Positions 10,411 through 19,855 of a DNA stretch of 64,000 nt are shown here, in pieces (position 1 is the stretch's first letter; every line of letters starts with the position of its first letter). The stretch spans positions 806,001-870,000 of the forward strand of contig OY723278.1 in NCBI GenBank assembly GCA_963210315.1. Reading direction: 5' to 3'. The notes beneath the pieces were generated by a model. That model had not been told where the DNA came from. It did not search any database and worked only from the letters and a program-made list of their open reading frames with translations. The translations under genes were made by a program, and so were the position numbers. Source of the DNA: Rhynchopus euleeides. Taxonomy: Eukaryota; Euglenozoa; Diplonemea; Diplonemida; Diplonemidae.

Positions 10411-13400
10411 CTAGACGTCAGGTGCGTGGTTGGGTGAATGGTGGGGCGGGCAGTCACCGGAGGGGTAAGAAGGGCTTTTGGCGTTGTGCGGCTCCTCGGT
10501 GTCCTGGGGGGTGTACTGCCTCTTGCAGCAATAGATGGCGACACCAGCAGCAACGGCAACGACCAACGTGACACAGACAACGATTGCTGCAATCTCACCA
10601 TGGCTCAAGCCGCTGTCGCCACTACTGTCTGCCACACACTGCCCGCCGACGAGTGTGTAGCCATCGATGCAGCTGGAAGCGACACACTCGTTGTTGGAGT
10701 TTGTCCACGCGACACTCGCACCTGTCTGCGAACAGGTGGTGGTGAGCGTGAGAAGGGCGGAGGCGGGGTTTCCAATGGTGTCATGCATCGCTGTGTAGCG
10801 AGGGTCGCTGGCCTGGCGGACGGTGACCTCCTGAGCCAGGTCGACAGCAGCAATGCTGGTGGCAGGGACCCCCTCTGCCAGTGCTGTGAGCGTGGCAGAC
10901 CCGCACACAACCTTGACGTCGCGCACACTCGCCTTCAGCACCTCCTTCAGGAGCTCCTCCAGCAGCGTCACGTAGTCCGGCTGGAACAGGGCGCAGTCCA
11001 CCTGCCACACGATCTCCACAACAGAGGCCACCGCGACGCTCTGCCCGACAGACGCGCACACACCGGGGGAGCCGGAGCTGTTGAACCCGCTGCTGCACAC
11101 GCAGGAGTTCTCCGCAACGCTGCAGGTGGCGCTGGTGTCCCCGTGTGCCCTGCACACCGCGTCAGACGTGCACCACACCACAGAGGCCGCCCCACTGGGC
11201 GGTGCGAAGGTCGACGGGTGGCTCGTCCGCGGCACACCTGTTGACCCTGCAGCAGTCGCAGGGGCTGGTGTGCGAGGCACGCTTGTAGGCGGGGGGGTAA
11301 CAGGAACGCCCGACGGTGCAGGCGTGGCAGGCACGCGTGTAGAGGGTGCATCAGTTGCAGGAACGTCAGTCGGAGGTGCGTCTGTCGGTTTGATGCCCGG
11401 CCACGCCGTCCTGGGGATCGGGGCGTCGGTGGGCGGTGACGCTGACGGGGGCATGCCTGTGGCAGGGGCAGATGTGGCGGGCACAAGCGTCGGAGGTGCA
11501 AGCGTCGGGGAGTCGGGGCAGGGCGTGTCCCACACAGGGATGTCCTCAGCTGTGGCAGTGGAGCAGAAGCCCTTCCCGTTGGCAGCACAGTCTGCCACAA
11601 CAGTGATGGTGTATGCGGTGAATGTGTCGTACACCCACGCACCGCCACGCTCGAAGCGACCCCAGTCAACGCTGTCCGGCACAAGCAGGCGCATGTACAG
11701 GTGCTTGTTGTCGAAGTAGTACTTCCCAATCGGGTCTGCAATCACCTCGTCCAGCGACGCCGCCAACGTGAGTGTGCGTGCAAGCCTCGAGTCCCACTTG
11801 TGAGCTGCCGTCACGGTGAACTTCGTCCCTGACGGGTAGCTGACCGCAAACCGCAGCGTCGCCTTGTTCGGGATCTGCTCAGGTGCAACAGTGAACTTCT
11901 TCGGAGCACCACCGTCCAGCCGCATGTACCACCCTGTGCCCGACACCCCTGTCATCCCCGCGTTCTGCGTGATGGTCGACTTCCGCACACGCGTGTCTGC
12001 GCTGCCCTGCTTCCACAGCGCAACGTACCCCACGTTGCAGTTGCTCCAGTCCCACGTGCCTGGACCACCCTTCTGACACACCCCACTCTTCCCGATGCCA
12101 CCGTTGCTGGGGCTGATGTCCGGGGTCTGCACCTTGATGTGTGCCACCTCACGTTCCTCGTAGTTCGCAGGCTTCTTCGGACACAGCCACGTCTGCCACG
12201 CAGCCTCGAAACGGCAGTCGCTGCACACGTTCCACCAGTCCAGGTTCGACCCGACGATGGTGGGGCGCCCCTCCATCGTGGCACTCCCGTCGAAGTCGAT
12301 GAAGTTGAAGAAGCGCGACGCACCTGTCTCCACAATCTTCAGCCCCACAAGCAGGTCCTTGTCCACGTTCTTGTAGGTGATCTTGTTGACAGCGCTGATC
12401 TGCTGTGGCTTGAACTCGTCAGAGTGGTACAGCCCTGACCAGATCACGTTGAACAGGTTGCCTGCTGACGTGGGGGCACAGGCACTGTCCTCCTTCGGCC
12501 AGTTGGTGTTCCCAGGAAGGGTGACCTGCCTGCACGTTGCCTTCTGGTAGTTCCGGAACTCCACACCAGTCACCACAGACTTCACACTAATGTCGTAGAA
12601 CTGGAACCCGTCGTGGTGCAGGTCCTCGTACCCGGCATCGAGGTTCCCACTCGCCCCGTTCACAATCCCGTTCCCCAACCACGCCTCCCCGAACAGCGTC
12701 ACAGAGCGTGCCACGTCGTGGAACTCGAACCCGTCGACATCAACGCGGCTGCCCCAGTGCAGCAGCCCCTTGTTGCTGGCGTACACAAGTGTGTTCTCGA
12801 ACCGCATCCACAATGGAGTGCCCTCCCAGTTCTGGTAGCCCGGCTCCTTCTCCACACGAGTGTTGCGCGCCATCCGCCCGCTCAGCCACCGCAGACGTGT
12901 CTTCGAGTCGTCCTCGAACCGCAGCTCTCCGCCGACATACACCGCACCGCCAGCACCCCAGTACCAGCCTGCAGAGTGTGCGGTGTTCCCACGGAACTCC
13001 TTCAGCGGACGTGCACGCGGCTCCAGCGTGTCCATCGTCCTGAAGTGGCCGATCGGTGCTGGGAACCCGGGGAACCCGAAGCCAGACCACCCACCCGACG
13101 CCACGTTCCCCACAATCGAGTTGTACGCGTTCGAGAAGTAGAAGCCTGTTGCAGAAGCGTCGGCAGGCTGGAGACGCTGCCCGCTCGTCAACCCGCCAGG
13201 GTTCACGTCCTGCAAGATAACCTCCCCACCCTGCGCGCTGCCTGCGGACCCCTCCCCAACAGGCTTCACGTGTGCCGCCATGTTGTAGCTCACAGTGTTG
13301 TTCTCCTCCACACCGTCCTCCACGTAGTAGCAGCTCCCTGTTGCGTTGAAGGCCACGTTCTCAGAAACAAGCACCCCATGGGTCCCGTGGATCGTGAAGC

Positions 13401-15015
13401 AACGGAAGTACGTGTCACGTGCCACGTTGTCGGAGAAGTACGACCCGCTGTCAGCGCCCAGCAAGTGGAAGTGGAAGGGGTAACGGGCCATGATGTTTGT
13501 CTGCCCCATGTAGCGGGAGGCGACGCCTGCCACACGGCCACGCTTCCCCGCCACCACAAAGTGGGCGCCGTACCCATCCGCGTCGGGCTCCCCCTCCAGC
13601 ATGATGCGGCGGCTCAGGAGCGCCACCTCGCCCTGGTACTCTGTCCCGGCGTAGTGGTTGTAGGCCAGCTCTGCGGTGAACTGGACGACACGGCCGGCGC
13701 CCCCCACAGCCTTGACCGTCATCACCTCGTTCTGGTGCGGCTGCCCCTTCCCCGTGTCGTCCGGGATTGTCGTCAGCACCGCCACCTCCTGCCCGGGGTA
13801 CCAGTTCACCGCCTCCTGCAGGTACACCCGGTCGTCCCCGGCACGTGCCTGCCGCGCCAGCCGCACCCACGTCGGGAAGAACCGCCGCCCGAACATGTCC
13901 ACCTCCCCGGACCCCGTCACCGCAAGCCCCTTCGACCCGAACCCGTCCAGGTCTGTCGCGGGGTCCCCGCGCTGCCCCCAGAAGGTCATCTTGATGGGGC
14001 CCTGCATCCGGCACGTCTCGCTCCCGATCCGCAGCTTCCCCTGCACCACCACCGCCTTCACCGTCAGCGCCACAGCCTCGTCCCGGAAGATCAGCTCCGA
14101 CGTCGCAGGCACCACAATCTTCGTGTACCGCGCCCCCGCCACGAACGACTGCGCCCCCACCACCACCTTTGCGTTTGCGGGGAGCTCGAGCGTCCCCGTC
14201 GTCTTCGTCCCGAACACCGACTCCCACGTCTGCAGACCCGCCTCCTCAAACGGGCACCCAGACTGCTGCGTCAGCTCCGCCGCGCTCGGCTGTGCAGGTC
14301 GCACAAACACAAACTTCTCCGTGTACGACGCCAGTGCAGGTGGCGGCGGCACAGTCTTCGCCACACGACGCACGCAGAAGTTCCGCAGAATGTACGACAC
14401 ACGCGGTGTTTTTGGCCGCTCCTTCAGAGTCATGTGAACCCACAGCTTCTGACGCGGGTCGTTGGTGTTCTGCTGTGCCGTCCACCCCACGCTGTACTTC
14501 GTGAACCCGTCTGTCGACGCTGTGCCACCCATGGACCTCTCGGCACCCCCGACAATGTCATCGGGCTTGTCCTTGGCGTACTCCACGGGCCACACGTACA
14601 GCTTGTCCCAGTTCTTCGCCGTCTCCTTCCAGAGCATCAGCCCTGGGTCCTGTGCCAATTCGGGCTGCGTCCCGCCTGCCTCCACCTGAAGCTTCAGCTC
14701 GAACGACACTTCGTACTGCAACCCCTTCTTCAGCGGAGGCAGCGCCACGTCCGTCTTCGTATAGAAGAACTGGACACCCCACGCCTTCACCACGAAGGTC
14801 GCTTTGTCTGCCTCAAGCGTCTGGTCCCCGTTCTTGCTTGCCCAGTCGGGCCCGTAGGCCATCGCGATGAAGGCGTTGGTGCAGGTCTCCACTGCTGCCA
14901 CCTCGATGTCTGCCGGCACTGCAGGGCTTGCCGGTGTCGGGAACTGCCCGAGCACCCCGGTGCTGCACAGGGCCAGCCCTGCCACCCACGCTGCCGCGTG
15001 CATCGCACTCCGCAT
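10411..15015 (-). CDS. CEMIP-like G8/beta-helix type I membrane protein
   Basis: A 1534-residue intronless protein. I use ATG 15015, because the longer frame opens only with GTG; ATG 15003 is a possible alternative. Visible in order: signal peptide (1-24); an unassigned N-terminal domain (about 35-220); a G8 domain (about 254-380); a parallel beta-helix region with the RYPFHFHLLG motif typical of CEMIP/TMEM2 and fibrocystin relatives (about 511-520); a unique region to about 1145; a Thr/Pro/Ala mucin-like stalk (about 1168-1275); an EGF-like Cys cluster (about 1282-1320); a further Cys-containing domain; one membrane helix (about 1474-1496) followed by CCKRQ; and a short cytoplasmic tail. G8/PbH1 proteins in animals include hyaluronan-degrading CEMIP, so extracellular glycan binding or cleavage is plausible, but the substrate here is unknown. 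A shortened paralogue lies just upstream at 16224-17802. Confidence 0.88.
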   Translation of the reverse strand: MRSAMHAAAWVAGLALCSTGVLGQFPTPASPAVPADIEVAAVETCTNAFIAMAYGPDWASKNGDQTLEADKATFVVKAWGVQFFYTKTDVALPPLKKGLQYEVSFELKLQVEAGGTQPELAQDPGLMLWKETAKNWDKLYVWPVEYAKDKPDDIVGGAERSMGGTASTDGFTKYSVGWTAQQNTNDPRQKLWVHMTLKERPKTPRVSYILRNFCVRRVAKTVPPPPALASYTEKFVFVRPAQPSAAELTQQSGCPFEEAGLQTWESVFGTKTTGTLELPANAKVVVGAQSFVAGARYTKIVVPATSELIFRDEAVALTVKAVVVQGKLRIGSETCRMQGPIKMTFWGQRGDPATDLDGFGSKGLAVTGSGEVDMFGRRFFPTWVRLARQARAGDDRVYLQEAVNWYPGQEVAVLTTIPDDTGKGQPHQNEVMTVKAVGGAGRVVQFTAELAYNHYAGTEYQGEVALLSRRIMLEGEPDADGYGAHFVVAGKRGRVAGVASRYMGQTNIMARYPFHFHLLGADSGSYFSDNVARDTYFRCFTIHGTHGVLVSENVAFNATGSCYYVEDGVEENNTVSYNMAAHVKPVGEGSAGSAQGGEVILQDVNPGGLTSGQRLQPADASATGFYFSNAYNSIVGNVASGGWSGFGFPGFPAPIGHFRTMDTLEPRARPLKEFRGNTAHSAGWYWGAGGAVYVGGELRFEDDSKTRLRWLSGRMARNTRVEKEPGYQNWEGTPLWMRFENTLVYASNKGLLHWGSRVDVDGFEFHDVARSVTLFGEAWLGNGIVNGASGNLDAGYEDLHHDGFQFYDISVKSVVTGVEFRNYQKATCRQVTLPGNTNWPKEDSACAPTSAGNLFNVIWSGLYHSDEFKPQQISAVNKITYKNVDKDLLVGLKIVETGASRFFNFIDFDGSATMEGRPTIVGSNLDWWNVCSDCRFEAAWQTWLCPKKPANYEEREVAHIKVQTPDISPSNGGIGKSGVCQKGGPGTWDWSNCNVGYVALWKQGSADTRVRKSTITQNAGMTGVSGTGWYMRLDGGAPKKFTVAPEQIPNKATLRFAVSYPSGTKFTVTAAHKWDSRLARTLTLAASLDEVIADPIGKYYFDNKHLYMRLLVPDSVDWGRFERGGAWVYDTFTAYTITVVADCAANGKGFCSTATAEDIPVWDTPCPDSPTLAPPTLVPATSAPATGMPPSASPPTDAPIPRTAWPGIKPTDAPPTDVPATDAPSTRVPATPAPSGVPVTPPPTSVPRTPAPATAAGSTGVPRTSHPSTFAPPSGAASVVWCTSDAVCRAHGDTSATCSVAENSCVCSSGFNSSGSPGVCASVGQSVAVASVVEIVWQVDCALFQPDYVTLLEELLKEVLKASVRDVKVVCGSATLTALAEGVPATSIAAVDLAQEVTVRQASDPRYTAMHDTIGNPASALLTLTTTCSQTGASVAWTNSNNECVASSCIDGYTLVGGQCVADSSGDSGLSHGEIAAIVVCVTLVVAVAAGVAIYCCKRQYTPQDTEEPHNAKSPSYPSGDCPPHHSPNHAPDV

Positions 15016-16223
15016 CGCCACCCTCCCGCACACAACACGCAGCGCAACACGCCTGCCTGATCACAACCTGCCTGTGGTGGGTGTGTGGAAGCACGTCGCA
15101 CTGCAAACAGCTCACATCCGCGCGCTCGGCAATGGGGCGGTCCGGGAGGGTTGAGTGTTGGTGTCGGTGGACCGCCCTGCAAGCCTGCAAGAGAATTGGA
15201 AACGCACTGCCACTCTCAGCCTGCAGAGTCCGTAAACCCCTGTCCGGCTTGCACCAGCGCAGCACCCGCGAGGATTTTGATTTTTCGGAGAAAGCCAGTC
15301 TGGGACAGCCGGTGTCAACCAGAAAGAGAACAACAAACGAAGGGCAAAGGAACACGGTTGATTGCAGCAACCGTGTCGCGTCTCTTTACTTCGGGACGCG
15401 GGGTCTGGGGGAGACGCTAACAGGGAATGACACACGCGTCTCACGCGGGGGCTCTGGCACAGTTGAGCCTGCACCCACAAGACAGGCGGCGGAGCGCATG
15501 CCATCAAGAGCCGCAAGACGCACCCTCACCCCCCGTCATTCGCATTGGAAAGTGCCTGAGACTCGTGTAAGGTGCACGGCCCGTGTCAGAGATGAGCAGA
15601 TACAGGGGAAGGGCGCTGTGAGCTGAAAAGCTCTGCCTCTCACCCCAGTGTCTCGAGATGGAAAACAGTGTGGGGCCGAGGGGGTAACATGTCGGAACAA
15701 TACTCCCGCCTCAAAAGCCAATCCACGGGCAGGGCTGCAGGTCGGGCAGGAAGAGGTGCTGGATGTGTCCATCCTGTCTCAGCACTCTCCAGTTCATAGC
15801 TTTGTGCATTCTGGTGCGTCGTCTGGTATGCTGTGCTGTTCTCCATGATTGGAGTTTCACTTCGTTCGGAGGAAGGCACGTGGCAAAGCATTTCAGAGAA
15901 ACTCCTGCACTCTTGGACAATGGACTGGAGAAGAACCCAACGGTGCGACCAGGAAAATTATCACTGCGCTTTGATCTGTAGTTTGCTTGCGTTGACGCCT
16001 CCACTCACATGCCAGCTGAAAGGCTGGTGTCAAGTGAGGAGTGCACAAAAATGTCAAAACTCGGAAAAATCACCACCCACCTTGAAGGGTGCGGAAAAGA
16101 TACCATACACACAACCAGAAAGTGTGGCACTGGAAATACACCGCATGAGGAAATGCATGCGGACGCATCCCTGCCCGGTGTACAGAGAATCGTAACAATG
16201 TCTGTCGGGGAGAAGGATTGCCA
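15016..16223. other. Intergenic between the two G8 copies
   Basis: Only short frames without motifs. This 1.2-kb spacer separates the intact G8 gene from its broken copy; no sequence of the pair is repeated within it as far as I can see. Confidence 0.6.
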
Positions 16224-17802
16224 CTAGAAAATCTGAAGGTTCAGGCTGTCTGGTGCAGTTGGTGACGTGGCCCCAAGCGAGGAAGTTCCTGGGGAATACA
16301 GCTCCGTCATGGGAAAATGCGGGTAGTTGGGTGGCGTGACTGCCTTGCTGTTCAGGGTCGATTTTGTGCAGAAGGCTGCTACGAAAAACCCAGCTGCGAC
16401 GACAACGACCAACGTGAGACAGACAATGATTGCTGCAATCTCACCATGGCTCAAGCCGCTGACATCGCGACTGTCTGCCACACACTAACCAACGACGAGT
16501 GTGTAGCTATCGATGCAGCTGGAAGCGACACACTCCTTGTTGGGGTTTGTCCACGCGGCACTGGCACCTGTCTGCGAACAGGTGGTGGAGACGGATATTC
16601 CTGCTGGATACGGGGTTTCCAATGGTGTCATGCATCGCTGTGTAGCGAGGGTCGCTGGCCTGGGGGCCTCCTGAGCCAGGTCGACATCATTCGTCTGTGG
16701 CACTGATGCCAGGCCACGGTGTCGCAGGGATAGGCGCGTCTGTCGGGGTGGCTGTAGGCGGTGCGGGGGTGGAAGGTGCAGGTGTCGCGGGTGCGACCGT
16801 GACAGGTGCCGTCGTCGCAGGTGCAGGTGTCGCTGGTGCGACGGTCACTGGCATCGGTGTCACAGGTGCAGAAGTCACGGGTGTGCCAGTGAGTGGGGCG
16901 CCCGTCGCGGGTGCCGGGGTGATGGGTGCATCAGTCAGCGGGGACGAGGTTGGAGGCGGCACAGTGACAGGTGCCGTCGTAGCAGGTGCAGAGGTCGGTG
17001 TGACAGTCACTGGCATCGGTGTCGCAGGTGCAGCTGTGGCAGGGGCAGATGTGGCGGGAGCCCCCGTACACACACCCTTCATCCCGATGCCACCGTTGCT
17101 GGGGCTGATGCCCGGCATCTGCACGCGAATGTGTACAACCTCGCGCTCCTCGTAGTTCGCAGGCTTCTTCGGACACAGCCACGTCTGCCACGCAGCCTCG
17201 AAGCGGCAGTCGCTGCATACGTTCCACCAGTCCAGGTGAGACCCGACGATGGTGGGGCGCCCCTCCATCGTGGCACTCCCGTCGAAGTCGATGAAGTTGA
17301 AGAAGCGCGACGCACCTGTCTCCACAATCTTCAGCCCCACAAGCAGGTCCTTGTCCACGTTCTTGTAGGTGATCTTGTTGACAGCGCTGATCTGCTGTGG
17401 CTTGAACTCGTCAGAGTGGTAGCCTGCGGCGTCCACATCACGCTGTACTTCGTGAACCCGTCTGTCGACACTGTGCCGCCCATTGACATCTCCGCCCCCC
17501 CGACGATGTCACCGGGCTTCTTGGCTGCGTGTCCGACGCCCAGGTCCACGACGCAATTATTTGCCGTCCTTCCACACCAACAGCCCTGGGTCCTGTGCCA
17601 ACTCGGGCTGCGTCCCGCCTGCCTCCACCTGAAGCTTCAGCTCGAACGACACTTCGTACTGCGACCCCGTCTTCAGCGGAGGCAGCGCCACGTCCGTCTT
17701 CGTGTCGAAAAACTATGCGCCGTTGGACTTCACCCGGAAAGTCGTCGAAGCCCCACTGTCCACCCAACCGGAGCATAGCAACACTACCGCTAGGCGCCAC
17801 AT
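16224..17802 (-). pseudogene. Internally deleted, broken G8-protein paralogue
   Basis: Four blocks of the neighbouring G8 protein are present in the right order but collapsed together: the signal peptide and N-terminal domain (17802 to about 17425), the post-helix region (about 17419-17080), an expanded Thr/Pro/Ala stalk (about 17070-16705) and the Cys/TM/tail region (about 16690-16224). The G8 domain and beta-helix are missing. Stops interrupt the frame, for example where the parent has GGQCVADS the copy has a TAG for Gln, and a TAG lies in the N-terminal block before FFDTKTDVALPP. The blocks are also in different frames. About 270 bp (17147-17419 against 12160-12426) differ at only a handful of positions, so the duplication or a gene conversion is recent. 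The stalk, encoded by degenerate GCAGGTGTCGC-like repeats, is longer than in the parent. Confidence 0.85.
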
Positions 17803-18954
17803 CGTCGATCTGTGCTCTCTCCAGATAACCTGTTGCGTGTGTGAAGTGCGGTAATGCAACACAACAAAGAGCTGTAACACTGCAACACAAAGGACGCCAC
17901 CTGGGTGACACTGGGGACGTCGCGCAAAACCCCACCCCCTTGTTCGTGTGTCGCTGCGTATATCCTGCATCGTTCCCCGACACACACAGCAGTGTTCCGT
18001 GCCCGACCTTGGTACCTGTCCCACAAAGGCTCCTGCACCCCGAGCACTTGTCACTGCATGCTGTCTGCCCTCCTTGCCTGCCCTCAGGCAATACACTGCC
18101 TGCCTTTTCGGAGTGCCTTGATTCCTCTGAAATCGTTACCGGAGCAAGGCACATCCCTCAAGGTGCGGCAGCAAAGCTGTGGTTCAGCGAACACCAAGGT
18201 GGCCAGGCACAGGAACTCGAAAACATCTCTTGGAGATCACCAGTTGTGGCCCCAATCCCCACCCTCCCCCTTCGCCGAGATACAAAAAAAGTAGAAAAAA
18301 AACTGAAGAACAGGGAAACCACAAAAGAACAAAGAGATTTTCACAGCAGGTGAGAAGAAATATTTCCGTTTGTTCGATTTTGGCTTGTGCACCTCCCTCC
18401 GAAGCCACGCTTCCCATCAAACTGCCCCTGCTGCAGCCAGGCTAAGGCTGCAGGTCTGGAGTGGCAAAAGAAACAAGTGGTGGGTGTGCGGACTGCTGAG
18501 TTGGGTTGGGACTCAGGAAATTGTACACAGGCGCCCACACACCTCGCTCCCCGACAGCCACGCCACTACCTCAAGTGGCCTTTGAGTTGCCACGTGGTTG
18601 CCCAATTGTACAACTCGTCTGCGGCACGCTAACTCGCCCTTTTCGACCCCAATTCATACTTGCGTGGTTATCGATACCCACGCAACGCATCTGGACTGTA
18701 TGCGAAGGAACGACCGGACCACAAGTCGCACTTCGCGATAAACTAAAATGGCTGACGTCCCAGAAACTCCAGGCGTCTGAAGTTTTTGCTGTATCGACGT
18801 CCAAAAACTGGTTTCTGTTCCATTTACATGAGAAGCACTCACAGACACAAAGCATTTGAGGTTCAATCAAACTGGCCGGCCAGCACTCTGTCCGATGTCT
18901 CCATCCCGAACAGAGGTACCCATTCGCAGCGAACCAGAACCCTCCAAGATCGCG
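17803..18954. other. Intergenic, no gene recognised
   Basis: Short frames only, with no repeat family or motif recognised. It separates SEC61-gamma from the G8 pseudogene. Confidence 0.6.
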
Positions 18955-19293
18955 TTACTGTCCGATAATCACGTTGTTCACTGGAATGAAGACAAGCTTC
19001 ACCATGAACCCAAGGAAGCCGACCTGTGTTGGTGTGTCGTGTCGCCAGCCCTGTGCAGTTTAAAAAGCCGGTCTTGCTGCCTGTGCGCCAGACCCGGGCA
19101 AAGAAACGCAGCCGGACCAACCCCGATCCGCATGTGATGATTTGCATACCAGCAGGAACCCGACTGCCGTGGTCACACCCACCTTCGTGAACTCCTCCAG
19201 CGTCGGCTTGTCGCACTTGTAGAGGAACATCTTGGAGTCCTGGAAGAACGACTCCAGCGGCTTCACGAACTCCGTCTGAATCAGGTCAGCCAT
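18955..19293 (-). CDS. SEC61G: Protein transport protein Sec61 subunit gamma
   Basis: Small tail-anchored subunit of the ER protein-conducting channel (SecE homologue). Exon 1 (19293-19150) encodes 48 residues, including the amphipathic helix with KPxLEEFTKVGVTTAVGF. Exon 2 (19023-18955) encodes the end of the membrane helix and the tail, VGFLGFMVKLVFIPVNNVII followed by GQ and TAA. The 126-bp intron (19149-19024) starts GTATGC, ends CACAG and is phase 0. The product is 70 residues, the usual length, and the conserved FVKLxxIPxNN tail is easily recognised. Start ATG 19293 gives the family-typical N-terminus. I see no defect. Confidence 0.95.
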
Positions 19294-19855
19294 TGTGTGT
19301 TTTTGTTGTTGTTGGTAACCTGGTTGCTAGCCGGAGGGTCGGTGTGTGCGTGTGTCATTCGGTGGCATTGCGGGACGGAGTGCCCGCATTATCAAAACAA
19401 CCCACCCCCAGCCATCTGGGGGGAGATTGCCACATGACCCTCGGGAGACGCCGCGTTCGGGGGGAGGTGGGTGGGATCATCACGACAAACCCTTGCCGCC
19501 AGGTATACTGATTATCCCAGATGTTACTCCGAAGTGCACTGATCTGCTCGGGGGCACATTTCTTGCCGGAGAAATGCCCCCTCCCCCCCCCCTCCCCCCC
19601 GCCTGCCGGCAACCCCACACCCTTCAGGCCATGCTGCCGACCAGTCTGGAGACAGACGTGCCGCAGGCGAGATGCCGAGATGACTTGCAGCGCAACACCC
19701 CCCCCCTCTGGGGGCCATGCATGGCTGCATGCTTTGACGCAGAACTGCCCTATCCTATCTAGGCACGCACAAGACACACAACACAACACACCACCAAAGC
19801 AAAGCAAGGCACGGGGCACAGGGCAGAGGGGCTTTTTTTGCTTATTCTCGAGGCA
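19294..19855. other. Intergenic, no gene recognised
   Basis: A G/C-rich spacer with a C run near 19580-19600. It contains the 5' region of SEC61-gamma and the 3' region of the coiled-coil gene. No gene or repeat family is recognised. Confidence 0.6.

Noticed and set aside
16224-17802. A second functional G8-type gene with introns
   Set aside because: The breaks fall at in-frame stops and deletion joints without GTATG donors, and key domains are missing.
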